Of a stretch of DNA of 64,000 nt, positions 32,315-39,678 are shown piece by piece. Where the stretch lies: assembly GCA_051984675.1 (NCBI GenBank), contig JBPYFK010000126.1, positions 1 through 64,000 of the forward strand, given 5' to 3'. This DNA is from JBPYFK01 sp051984675. GTDB lineage: Bacteria > Actinomycetota > Actinomycetes > Mycobacteriales > Pseudonocardiaceae. The position numbers were made by a program, and so were the translations under genes. How positions within the stretch are numbered: position 1 is the first letter of the stretch; each line of letters opens with the position of its first letter. The notes under the pieces were generated by a model. The model had not been told where the DNA came from and did not search any database. It was given only the letters and a program-made list of their open reading frames with translations.

Positions 32315-33347
32315 TGCCCGGGGCGGGCCCGGCGAACTGCATCGCCCGGTAGGGCCAGTTCCTCTCCGTGTGCCATTGGCTGACGACGAGGTGCAGGTCG
32401 TCCAGCGTGGAGCCGGGAACGATGTAACCGCCATACAGTTGGGCGACGTGCCCGCCAGCGTGGTCCTCGCCATGCCACGCGGCTCCCCGCAGGACGGTGC
32501 CACGTACGGCCTCGTAGAGGTTCGAGGTCGGGTGGTCGAGATTGAGCACGTCGATGCGGTAGTTGCCGGCATCGAAGAACACCAGCAGCCATCGGCCCTC
32601 GATGCGGCGGAGACACAGTTCGCCGTACGCACCGGTGAGGGCGATCGTCGGCGGGTTACCCCACGCCCACATGCCGTCCCGGAATCCCCACCCCTCCCAC
32701 GCGACGGGGTCCGTGACGCGATCGGCCGGAACGCGCTGCAGGATCAGGCCCCGGTCGCGCTGGAAACCCGTGGAGAAGGCGTAGACCCAGCCATCCTCCC
32801 CCAGCGCCCAGGTCAGCATCTGGAACAGGCCCCCGTGCTGGTCGCCCGGCCAGATCGCGCCGGTGTGCTGCCAGGTTTCGCCGTTGTCGGTCGAGCGGTG
32901 CACCTCGGTCCAATGAACGTTGCCGAGCCCCTCACACACCATCACGTGCAGATACATCTCGCGACCGATCGTGATGAGGTCCGTCGGCAGCACGGTGCTG
33001 ACCCGGCGACCGTTGATCACCGAGTCGTGGACGTAGGGCAGCGCCTGCTCCGCGTACCAACCGGCACCGGCCGAGCCGGTCCACTCGATGCCCCGCTGGG
33101 CCGTCGCCGGGTCCCCGAAGAGCACGACCGGGGAGCGCCAGCCGGGGCCGCCCACGCCGGCCTGCTCGAAGGTGTCACCGAACACCGACACCAGCCGCCC
33201 GTCCGGGGCGACGGCCGTGACACCGAGGTCGGTACCGCCGACCCCGAAGTGATCCGTGTGTCCCGGCCCGGTCAGGTCCTTCACTTTGCGCACCGGCGTC
33301 ACGCCTTTCTTGCCTGTCTTGGGTCGCGGCGTCCGCGGATCGAGCAT
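32274..33347 (-). CDS. DUF4185 protein (beta-propeller-like)
   Basis: A 357-residue protein from ATG 33347. It shows the DUF4185 landmarks: a start KVKDLTGPGHTDHFGVGGTD, GRLVSVFGDTFEQAG, WRSPVVLFGDPATAQ, and repeated blades with DLITIGREMYLHVMV, STDNGETWQ and GWVYAFSTGFQRDRG. The Trp- and Asp-rich repeats resemble sialidase/glycosidase propellers. The family has no defined activity but may bind or cleave glycans. No signal peptide is visible from this start. Its 3' end overlaps the convergent HMG-CoA lyase gene by 41 bp. Confidence 0.85.
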   Translation of the reverse strand: MLDPRTPRPKTGKKGVTPVRKVKDLTGPGHTDHFGVGGTDLGVTAVAPDGRLVSVFGDTFEQAGVGGPGWRSPVVLFGDPATAQRGIEWTGSAGAGWYAEQALPYVHDSVINGRRVSTVLPTDLITIGREMYLHVMVCEGLGNVHWTEVHRSTDNGETWQHTGAIWPGDQHGGLFQMLTWALGEDGWVYAFSTGFQRDRGLILQRVPADRVTDPVAWEGWGFRDGMWAWGNPPTIALTGAYGELCLRRIEGRWLLVFFDAGNYRIDVLNLDHPTSNLYEAVRGTVLRGAAWHGEDHAGGHVAQLYGGYIVPGSTLDDLHLVVSQWHTERNWPYRAMQFAGPAPGTSRGRRGARWLPW

Positions 33348-33390
33348 CCGGCTTAACCCGGACGCTATGTCAAAGGCTGACCAGACAGCA

Positions 33391-33424
33391 AAGCGCTCGG
33401 CTGGGCTACCCCAGCCGAGCGCTT
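33391..33424. terminator. Strong hairpin between the SHOCT and DUF4185 genes
   Basis: AAGCGCTCGGCTGGG and its exact complement make a perfect 15-bp stem with a 4-base loop (CTAC). It is 111 bp beyond the SHOCT stop on the minus strand and 44 bp before the DUF4185 start. A terminator for the SHOCT transcript is most likely; the weak downstream T content leaves some doubt. Confidence 0.65.
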
Positions 33425-33534
33425 GTCCATAATAGACAGACGTGATGTCGGGCAGTCTCCGGTCGCACCACGTGTACGGCCGCCGGCCGGCGGCTTCAGC
33501 CAACCTCCGCGAGGGACGCTGGCGACTGCCGCGG

Positions 33535-33837
33535 TTACTCCGAAGTCGACGACTCCGAAGTCGACGCCTGCGAAGTCGATGACGGGGAAGTCGATGACTG
33601 GGACTTGTGGTCGCGCAGATCCGCGATCCGGGTGAGGTAGTCCTCGCGCTGCACCTCGCCTGTGGCGTAGCGCCGGCGCAGTTCCTGCTCCGCGGCGTCC
33701 CGGAAGACCGGACCACCGGCCAGCAGTTGGCGGATCAGCCAGATGCAGGCCAGGACGACCAGAACGAGGAAAGCCAGCGCGAGCAGTCCTTGTAGAACCC
33801 CGAGGAACACGAAACCGCCTCCGCCTTCGTGGTGCAT
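33535..33837 (-). CDS. SHOCT-domain membrane protein with repetitive Ser/Thr tail
   Basis: A 100-residue protein from ATG 33837 (preceded by GAAGGGAG). One helix (VFLGVLQGLLALAFLVLVVLACIWLI) is followed by the SHOCT motif: AEQELRRRYATGEVQREDYL. The C-terminal 20 residues consist of SSTSP/SSTSQ/ASTSE/SSTSE repeats encoded by 15-bp tandem DNA units. SHOCT proteins are short membrane or oligomerisation modules without established function. The tail looks like a recent expansion. Confidence 0.85.
   Translation of the reverse strand: MHHEGGGGFVFLGVLQGLLALAFLVLVVLACIWLIRQLLAGGPVFRDAAEQELRRRYATGEVQREDYLTRIADLRDHKSQSSTSPSSTSQASTSESSTSE
33537..33596 (-). repeat. Four 15-bp coding repeats at the SHOCT gene end
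   Basis: Units ACTCCGAAGTCGACG, ACTCCGAAGTCGACG, CCTGCGAAGTCGATG and ACGGGGAAGTCGATG (plus strand) encode the pentapeptide repeats at the protein C-terminus. The first two units are identical, which suggests recent duplication; the unit next to the stop codon is the newest. Confidence 0.92.
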
Positions 33838-34034
33838 GATGTTCTCCCTTCGACGCGCGCGATCACGCTGCGGGTCATACGCGAGCGTGATCACTGTGAT
33901 GGGCGATGGTAGGGGCTCCCAGCGGGGTAATCGCTTGCGCTGTCCACCCGTTCGCCAAACCGATATCGACGCGTTGTCCCCATCGGCGCTGGTGGCCTCG
34001 GCGCCTCGAACTACGACCTCAAGCTCGCCTCAAT

Positions 34035-34048
34035 GTGACTTGTGTCAC
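34035..34048 (+). promoter_or_regulatory. Inverted repeat GTGAC-N4-GTCAC
   Basis: GTGACTTGTGTCAC has 5-bp perfect arms with a 4-bp centre. It lies 110 bp before the diiron oxygenase gene. The related half TGAC recurs downstream at about 34,051 and 34,061. It could bind a regulator of the oxygenase-reductase pair; no regulator gene is adjacent. Confidence 0.45.
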
Positions 34049-34087
34049 GTTGACTTCGAGTGACGTGGGTTGCAGTCTACGAACATC

Positions 34088-34106
34088 CTGTTACCTCAAG
34101 TAACAG
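34088..34106 (+). promoter_or_regulatory. Inverted repeat CTGTTAC-N5-GTAACAG
   Basis: Perfect 7-bp arms separated by CTCAA, 53-71 bp before the start codon of the diiron oxygenase. The length and AT-containing arms resemble TetR or GntR operators. The position overlaps a likely promoter. Confidence 0.6.
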
Positions 34107-34158
34107 CTACTGATCGTCACAGACAGACCATCGCGGTCCTCGTCGTAGGGAGGCGTCC

Positions 34159-35076
34159 ATGGCCAGCAGCACTGCCCAGGACCACACTGCCCCGCCGCAG
34201 CCCGACCGCCACGAGGTCGCGGACCGCCTGCTGCGCTCCTCGGAGATCCTGTCCTACGACCCGGTTCGGGAAGTGGACTGGGAGACGCCGCTGGACACCA
34301 GCTACCACGGCACGAGCCCCGAGTGGAGCACGCTCTTCGGGACCGCGTACTGGAACGAGATGACGCCGGAGCAGCAGCGCGAACTCACGCGGCAGGAGGC
34401 CGCGTCGGTGGCCAGTACCGGCATCTGGTTCGAGATGATCCTGCAGCAGATGGTCTTACGGGACTTCTACGCCAAGGACCCGACCGATCCCGCTTTCCAG
34501 TGGGCACTGACCGAGATCGCCGACGAGTGTCGGCACTCCATCATGTTCGCGCGAGGCGCCGAGAAGCTGCGAGCCCCCGCCTACCGGCCGAACCGGTTCG
34601 TGGTCGAGCTCGGCCGCGCGTTCAAGACCGTCGCCTTCGGTGAGGCGGCCTACGCGGCGATCCTGGTCGCCGAGGAAGTCCTCGACGTCATGCAACGGGA
34701 CTGGATGCGCGACGAGCGGGTCGTCCCGTTCGTGCGGACCGTGAACAACATCCACGTCGTCGAAGAGTCCCGGCACATGAAGTTCGCGCGCGAGGAAACC
34801 AAGGCCCGGCTGAAGAAAGCGGGCTGGCTGCGCCGGCAGTTCCACGCCATCGTGGTCGCTATCGCCGCCTACGCCATCGTGACGAGCATGTGGAACCGGA
34901 AGGTCTACGCGAACGCCGGTCTGGACTCCAAGCGCGCCCTCCGCGAGGCGAAGACCAACGAGCACCACAAGTCGATGCTGCGCTCCAGCTGCGCGGGCCT
35001 GATGGAGTTCCTCAACTCCGCGGGGCTGCTCACCAGGGCGTCGCAGTGGGTCTACAAGCGCGCGAACCTGATCTGA
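34159..35076 (+). CDS. AurF-like diiron oxygenase
   Basis: A 305-residue helical protein with two ExxH-type iron motifs, one near residues 119-126 (EIADECRH) and one near 202-206 (EESRH). Additional candidate ligands are E80 and E86 in the helix before. This matches the p-aminobenzoate N-oxygenase AurF/PF11583 family, whose members form N-oxidised or hydroxylated products with a dinuclear iron site. The adjacent gene encodes a ferredoxin fused to an NADPH-ferredoxin reductase, the natural electron source, starting 4 bp downstream. The substrate is unknown. Confidence 0.9.
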   Translation: MASSTAQDHTAPPQPDRHEVADRLLRSSEILSYDPVREVDWETPLDTSYHGTSPEWSTLFGTAYWNEMTPEQQRELTRQEAASVASTGIWFEMILQQMVLRDFYAKDPTDPAFQWALTEIADECRHSIMFARGAEKLRAPAYRPNRFVVELGRAFKTVAFGEAAYAAILVAEEVLDVMQRDWMRDERVVPFVRTVNNIHVVEESRHMKFAREETKARLKKAGWLRRQFHAIVVAIAAYAIVTSMWNRKVYANAGLDSKRALREAKTNEHHKSMLRSSCAGLMEFLNSAGLLTRASQWVYKRANLI

Positions 35077-35080
35077 GCTC

Positions 35081-36589
35081 ATGGCATACGCGATTACCCA
35101 GACCTGCTGCAATGACGCGACCTGCGTGAAGGTCTGCCCGGTCAACTGCATTCACCCGACGCCGGACGAGCCGGATTTCGGCACCACCGACATGCTCTAC
35201 ATCGACCCGGTCACCTGCATCGACTGCGGTGCCTGCGCCGACGCGTGCCCGGTCGAGGCGATCTTCCCGGTGGACAGGCTGACCGAATCCCTCAAGCCCT
35301 ATGCCGAGGTCAACGCCGCCTACTACACGGATCAGGCTGCCACGTCCGAAACCCCCGATCCGGCGCCGAACTTCCACTCCTGGGGTCCGCCGGTGTTCCA
35401 CCGCACCATCCCCAGCGACTTCGCACCGCTGGACATCGCCGTCGTCGGCACCGGCCCCGCGGGCATGTACACCGTGGAGGATCTGCTCCTGCACACCAAC
35501 GCCCGGGTCACGCTGATCGATCGCCTGCCCGTTGCCGGCGGGCTCGTGCGGTATGGGGTCGCACCCGACCACCAGTCCACCAAGAAGATCGGCGAGACCT
35601 TCAGCCGCTTCCACGCCCATCCCCGGCTGCGCATGCGCCTGGGCGTCGAGGTCGGAAAGGACCTCACGGTCGACGAGCTGACCGAGCGGCACGATGCCGT
35701 GATCTACGCCGTCGGCGCATCGTCGGCGCGCGGACTCGGCCTTCCGGGCGAGGACCTGACCGGCAGCATCGCGGCCACCACCCTCGTGGCCTGGTACAAC
35801 GGGCACCCGGACATCCCTGCCGACGCCATCGACCTCTCGGCCGAACGGGTGGTCGTGGTGGGCAACGGCAATGTCGCACTCGACGTCGCCCGAATCCTGA
35901 CCACCGACCCGGCCGCCCTGGAAGGCACCACGATCTCCCCTGCCGCCCTGGCGGAACTTCGGTCGAGCAAGATTCGCGAGGTCGTGCTCCTCGGACGTCG
36001 CGGCCCGGAGGACGCTGCCTACACGACGTCGGAGCTGCTCGCGCTCGTCCAGCAGGACGACGTCGAAATCGTCGTGGACTCGCACGATCCGCGAGTCGAA
36101 TCGGCCATCGACGCCGCACGTCCCGGCAGCAAGGCGAGCCTGCTGCGCGACATCACGCGGGAGAGCGTCGACTGGTCCGCGCCAGCACCGCACGGGCGCC
36201 GTCGCATCGTGCTCCGGTTCAACTCCGCACCGCGCGAGTTCCTTGGCGACACTCAGGTTCGCGGGCTTCGCGTCACGGGAGAAGCCGGCGAGGTGGACAT
36301 CGCCGCCGGCCGGGTGGTACGCGCGGTCGGCTACCGGGGGATCGAGCTACCGGGCCTGCCCTTCGACGAGCGCACCGGAACCATCCCGCACACCGGCGGC
36401 CGGGTCGACGGGCGGCCCGGTACCTACGTCGTTGGCTGGATCAAGCGTGGCCCCTCCGGCGGCATCGGCGCGAACAGGACGTGCGCCCAGGAAACGGTCG
36501 GCACCCTGCTCGACGACGCCATCGCCGGCCGGCTCCCGAGAACGCGCCAGCAGCGCCCCACGAAGGTGGCCACGAGGCCGTTGGCGTGA
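35081..36589 (+). CDS. Ferredoxin--NADP reductase fused to an N-terminal 7Fe-type ferredoxin (FprB type)
   Basis: A 502-residue two-domain flavoprotein. Residues 1-60 hold Cys 9/10, 15, 19 and 23 and Cys 46, 49, 52 and 56 (CIDCGACADACP) for two iron-sulfur clusters. From about residue 115 an adrenodoxin-reductase-like domain follows, with FAD motif IAVVGTGPAGMYTVEDLL and NADPH motif VVVVGNGNVALDVARIL. The mycobacterial FprB has the same fusion. It transfers electrons from NADPH to iron-sulfur and iron enzymes. The preceding diiron oxygenase is its likely partner; the start ATG lies 4 bp behind that stop. Confidence 0.95.
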   Translation: MAYAITQTCCNDATCVKVCPVNCIHPTPDEPDFGTTDMLYIDPVTCIDCGACADACPVEAIFPVDRLTESLKPYAEVNAAYYTDQAATSETPDPAPNFHSWGPPVFHRTIPSDFAPLDIAVVGTGPAGMYTVEDLLLHTNARVTLIDRLPVAGGLVRYGVAPDHQSTKKIGETFSRFHAHPRLRMRLGVEVGKDLTVDELTERHDAVIYAVGASSARGLGLPGEDLTGSIAATTLVAWYNGHPDIPADAIDLSAERVVVVGNGNVALDVARILTTDPAALEGTTISPAALAELRSSKIREVVLLGRRGPEDAAYTTSELLALVQQDDVEIVVDSHDPRVESAIDAARPGSKASLLRDITRESVDWSAPAPHGRRRIVLRFNSAPREFLGDTQVRGLRVTGEAGEVDIAAGRVVRAVGYRGIELPGLPFDERTGTIPHTGGRVDGRPGTYVVGWIKRGPSGGIGANRTCAQETVGTLLDDAIAGRLPRTRQQRPTKVATRPLA

Positions 36590-36633
36590 AAGGGATCTCC
36601 CGGTCCTCGTGGCCCCTGTGGAGCGTGCGTCGT

Positions 36634-37074
36634 TCAGCCGCCGACCCCTAGAGCGGTCAGTAGCACGAGGACGACCGTGACAACGGCCAACAGGCCATGG
36701 CCCGCCACGACCCCGACCGGAAAGTTCTGCTCGGCCGGTGTCTGATCAGCGGCGGCGGCACCCGGCCCGCCAGCGGTCGCCGCCGTTGTGGCGCGGTAGG
36801 TGGGAATCCAGCGCGCCAGCATGACGAAGCCCAGCGCCGCCGTCGGGATCAGCAGGATAAACGCGATCCAGGCCAGCGCGTCCATGTCGGTGACCAGATA
36901 GATGATCCACACCACCAGACCCACGGCGGCCAAGGCGAAATGGCCGAAAACCACGGCTGGTGGAAAGTGGCTGGTGCGGGGTGTTCGCGAGCCGCCCTTG
37001 GCGATCCAGACACCCAGCATGTAGAAGCCGCCCACTGCCGTGAGCAGCCACGTGACCAACGCTGCGATACCCAT
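36634..37074 (-). CDS. Four-helix membrane protein, unknown function
   Basis: A 146-residue protein from ATG 37074 (GGGAG upstream). It has four hydrophobic helices: ALVTWLLTAVGGFYMLGVWI, VVFGHFALAAVGLVVWIIYL, LAWIAFILLIPTAALGFVML and the last one VVAGHGLLAVVTVVLVLLTAL. Conserved His in FGHF and AGHG suggests a cytochrome-like or ion-binding role. The 360-residue frame that contains it continues upstream through the DUF2231 gene in another frame and is not real there. It follows DUF2231 by 47 bp on the same strand. Confidence 0.8.
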   Translation of the reverse strand: MGIAALVTWLLTAVGGFYMLGVWIAKGGSRTPRTSHFPPAVVFGHFALAAVGLVVWIIYLVTDMDALAWIAFILLIPTAALGFVMLARWIPTYRATTAATAGGPGAAAADQTPAEQNFPVGVVAGHGLLAVVTVVLVLLTALGVGG

Positions 37075-37121
37075 TATCGATCTCCCTGTGTTCGTGGTGG
37101 GACTCGTCGGGTTCGGGCGGC

Positions 37122-37658
37122 TCACCGGGGTGAAGCCGCGGAACTGGTGTCCTGATACCCCTCGGCCTGGGTGCTCTCGTCGGCGACCCGGACGCCGTAG
37201 CGGAAGGCGAGCTTGCCGCCCAGGAAACCTCCCACGGCAAGGACCACCAGGCTCACCACCGACAGCGCGAGCGGCCCGGAGCCAACACCTGCCGCTTGGT
37301 GGTACCCGGATTGCCGCCATGCGAAGTTGCCGATGTAGGCGGCGGTGACCGCGACGTTCAGGCTCATGTGCACCAGCCCGGTGCGGAACGCACGCGTTCG
37401 CGGTGGTATGGCGAACAGATCCAGGAAGCCCACGAGCGCCGCCGCGAGAGCACCGAGGACGCCGATCCCGATCAGCCATTCCGAGCCCTCGGCCAGCGCT
37501 CCCGGGCTGGCCGTCAGGTGCGAGGCGATATCGAAAACGAGGCTGGCCACCCATGTTCCGATCGGAACGGTCACCAGGATCGGGTGGAACGGGTGTCCAT
37601 AGGGGCCGGCCATCAGCGGGCTGACCGGTTCCTTGGCGGAGTGCGCTGGACCGTTCAC
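37122..37658 (-). CDS. DUF2231 membrane protein
   Basis: A 178-residue polytopic protein with GHPFHPILVTVPIGTWVASL at the N-terminus, the diagnostic start of DUF2231. Further features are FDIASHLTASPGALAEGSEW and helices ending with a hydrophilic C-terminal tail. Members have a conserved H-P-x-x-H-P motif and may bind metal or haem; no function has been established. It is transcribed with the adjacent four-helix membrane protein; both have histidine-containing helices. Confidence 0.9.
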   Translation of the reverse strand: MNGPAHSAKEPVSPLMAGPYGHPFHPILVTVPIGTWVASLVFDIASHLTASPGALAEGSEWLIGIGVLGALAAALVGFLDLFAIPPRTRAFRTGLVHMSLNVAVTAAYIGNFAWRQSGYHQAAGVGSGPLALSVVSLVVLAVGGFLGGKLAFRYGVRVADESTQAEGYQDTSSAASPR

Positions 37659-37785
37659 GAAGCACCTCCCGGAAGGGAGTTTGACATATCAGAGTTTCCG
37701 CTTTGACTCGGACGGTGGTCAAGGGCGTGGTTCGCAGTGGGTGCGAAGCCGTTATGGAAAGAAACGTATCTGTTTCCCGGTGGAA

Positions 37786-38400
37786 CTATCCGCTACGACC
37801 GGCGGAGGCGTGCGCGCCGGTGAGCACGAAGAACTCCTGGCGCGAACGCGCGTCTTCCCGCAGTGTCCCCAGGAGCGTGGATGTGACCGTGTGCGAACCC
37901 AAGGCTTGCACACCGCGCAGGGTCATGCAGGTGTGTTCAGCCTCGATGACCACACCCACCCCCTTCGGCGCGAGGTGTTCGTCGAGCCAGTCGGCCACCT
38001 GTTTGGTCAGCCGCTCCTGCACCTGGGGCCGGCACGCGAAGTGTTCGACCACGCGGGCGAGCTTGGACAGCCCGAGGATGCGCTGCCCCGGCAGGTAGCC
38101 CACGTGCGCGGTCCCGACGAAGGGCAGCAGGTGGTGCTCGCACACCGAGCGCAGCGGGATCGACCGCGCCAAAACCAGCTCGTCGTAGCCCTCGTCGTTG
38201 GGAAACGTGGTCAGGTCGAACGGGCGAGGACTGAACAGCTCCGCGTACGCCCGTGCCATCCGCCCGGGCGTTCCCCGCAGACTTTCGGAGTCCGTGGCCA
38301 CGCCCAGGGCCCGGAGGAAGTCTCCCGCCGCCCGTTCGGCCGCGGCCAGGTCGATGCCCGCAGGGTCATGGACGACGCGAAGCGCTGAGCTGGCACGCAC
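37786..38400 (-). CDS. folE: GTP cyclohydrolase I (FolE)
   Basis: A 204-residue FolE: the zinc-binding Cys and His in RSVCEHHLLPF and the second Cys in AEHTCMTLRGVQ, with GYLPGQRILGLSKLARVVEH and RLTKQVADWLDEHL. It converts GTP to 7,8-dihydroneopterin triphosphate, the first step to tetrahydrofolate or biopterin. GTG 38400 is preceded by AAGGGAG. It stands alone, not in a fol operon, which suggests a paralogue expressed under special conditions. A degenerate iron-box-like sequence lies 21 bp upstream. Confidence 0.95.
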   Translation of the reverse strand: MRASSALRVVHDPAGIDLAAAERAAGDFLRALGVATDSESLRGTPGRMARAYAELFSPRPFDLTTFPNDEGYDELVLARSIPLRSVCEHHLLPFVGTAHVGYLPGQRILGLSKLARVVEHFACRPQVQERLTKQVADWLDEHLAPKGVGVVIEAEHTCMTLRGVQALGSHTVTSTLLGTLREDARSRQEFFVLTGAHASAGRSG

Positions 38401-38420
38401 GGACTACTCCCTTAGGTCGC

Positions 38421-38439
38421 GCAGGTTAAGCTAACAAAT
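38421..38439 (-). promoter_or_regulatory. Iron-box-like sequence upstream of folE
   Basis: GCAGGTTAAGCTAACAAAT shares 13 of 19 positions with the DtxR/IdeR box TTAGGTTAGGCTAACCTAA, including the symmetric core AGGTTA-n-GCTAAC. Its position just before the folE start is suitable. The match is weaker than that before efeU, and a different metal regulator is possible. Confidence 0.4.
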
Positions 38440-38531
38440 ATTGGACTTATATTCCGGGTCCGGTCAAGTGCCCGCAGTAGATCCCACACCCTGCTTTTTT
38501 GGACACGTCCATGTCCATTAGAGTGGTACTC

Positions 38532-39257
38532 ATGGCGGCCGAAGCTCGCTCCGGGCGACCCGGGATCGCAGCCGTCGCGTCACTCGACGACGACGTCCGG
38601 CGCGGCTTGTACCAGTTCGTGCGACGCGCCCACCGCCCCGTGACCCGCGAAGAAGCCGCGAACGCGGTGGGTATCTCGCGCAAGCTCGCCGCCTTCCACC
38701 TCGACAAACTCATCGACGCGGGTCTGCTTCGCAGCCGCGCGGCAGAGGGCGTGCGCAAAGTCGGTCGGCGCCCCAAGGTCTACGAACCCACGAACGCCGA
38801 CATCCGTGTCGCGATCCCGGAACGCCGCCACGACCTGCTGGCGGACATGCTCGTCGACGCCGTCCTCGACCAAGAGGGCGGTGAGACAGCACGGGACGCG
38901 GTGCTTCGCGTTGCCCGGGAGCGGGGCCGCGAGCGCGGGCGAACCGAGCGTGCGCACACCAGACCGGGACGGCTGGGCAGCGAACGTGCCCTGACCGTGA
39001 CTCAGGGGCTGCTGGAAGCACACGGATTCGAACCGTCCCGTGAGCATCTGACCTGCGTGCGGCTCCGCAACTGCCCCTTCCACCCGCTGGCGACGAAGGC
39101 CCCGGATCTGGTGTGCGGGCTCAACCACGCCTTCCTCGCGGGTTTCCTGGAAGGACTGGAGGCGACCACGGTAGACGCCGTGCTGACCCCGCGAGCCGGC
39201 GAGTGCTGCGTGGAGTTGCGTGCCAGCGCACCTCGTGAGGGCACATCCTCGTCCTGA
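38532..39257 (+). CDS. Winged-helix regulator with C-terminal cysteine cluster (SufR-like class)
   Basis: A 241-residue regulator. Residues 20-80 form a winged HTH (LDDDVRRGLYQFVRRAHRPV, TREEAANAVGISRKLAAFHL, DKLIDAGLL). The C-terminal half contains a regular series of Cys (LTCVRLRNCPFHPLATKAPD, VCGLN, GECCVEL), the pattern of iron-sulfur or metal sensing regulators related to SufR. ATG 38532 is a conventional start; the ATG at 38499 is alternative. It is divergent from folE, with the iron-box-like sequence in the shared 131-bp gap. Its targets are not known. Confidence 0.75.
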   Translation: MAAEARSGRPGIAAVASLDDDVRRGLYQFVRRAHRPVTREEAANAVGISRKLAAFHLDKLIDAGLLRSRAAEGVRKVGRRPKVYEPTNADIRVAIPERRHDLLADMLVDAVLDQEGGETARDAVLRVARERGRERGRTERAHTRPGRLGSERALTVTQGLLEAHGFEPSREHLTCVRLRNCPFHPLATKAPDLVCGLNHAFLAGFLEGLEATTVDAVLTPRAGECCVELRASAPREGTSSS

Positions 39258-39325
39258 TCGGGGCAGCGTCCGCCGCGTCCACGTCGTGAGCAGCGTCATG
39301 GTGTCGTCGACGCGGATCGCGCGTA

Positions 39326-39345
39326 ATTTCGTCAATTAGCGAAAT
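39326..39345 (+). promoter_or_regulatory. Inverted repeat before the ArsR gene
   Basis: ATTTCG - TCAATTAG - CGAAAT gives perfect 6-bp arms with an 8-bp spacer, 19-38 bp before the GTG start of the ArsR gene. This is the expected place for autorepression by a small winged-helix dimer. Confidence 0.65.
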
Positions 39346-39363
39346 ACCGAAGGGCGGTGCGGC

Positions 39364-39657
39364 GTGCTCGACGAGTGCAAGGCCCTGGCCAACGACACCC
39401 GGTTGCGCATCCTGGAGTGGCTCAAGGACCCGCCGGCGAACTTTCCGGTGTCGGAGAGCGAGGCAGCCGAGGTCGGGGTGTGCGTCGGCCTGATCCAGCA
39501 GAAGGCCGGTACGTCCGCTTCGACCATGTCGGCGCACCTCGCGATCCTGCAACGAGCCGGCTTCCTCCGGGCGACCCGGCGGGGGCAGTGGACGTACTAC
39601 CGGCGGGACGACAGCCGCATCCGCGCCTTCATCGAACGACTCCACCGCGACCTGTGA
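39364..39657 (+). CDS. ArsR-family regulator
   Basis: A 97-residue winged-helix protein with LDECKALANDTRLRILEWLK, the recognition helix in TSASTMSAHLAILQRAGFLR and a wing RRGQWTYYRRDD. GTG 39364 overlaps the palindrome by only 18 bp. Two Cys (about residues 5 and 40) occur, but the family metal motif ELCVCDL is absent, so a metal-independent ligand is likely. It is followed after 21 bp by an LLM oxidoreductase gene, probably its target. Confidence 0.9.
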   Translation: MLDECKALANDTRLRILEWLKDPPANFPVSESEAAEVGVCVGLIQQKAGTSASTMSAHLAILQRAGFLRATRRGQWTYYRRDDSRIRAFIERLHRDL

Positions 39658-39678
39658 CGCACGGAAGGTGACTCGATC

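Larger units (their letters stand above)
33838..34158. other. Intergenic region with two inverted repeats
   Basis: No gene. Two clear operator candidates lie in the 120 bp before the diiron oxygenase start and are listed separately. The left part probably holds the promoter of the SHOCT gene. Confidence 0.5.

Noticed and set aside
30821..32632. 603-codon minus-strand frame across the CoA-transferase and lyase genes
   Set aside because: Both sense genes have complete family motifs and overlap as an operon; the antisense frame has none and no ribosome site.
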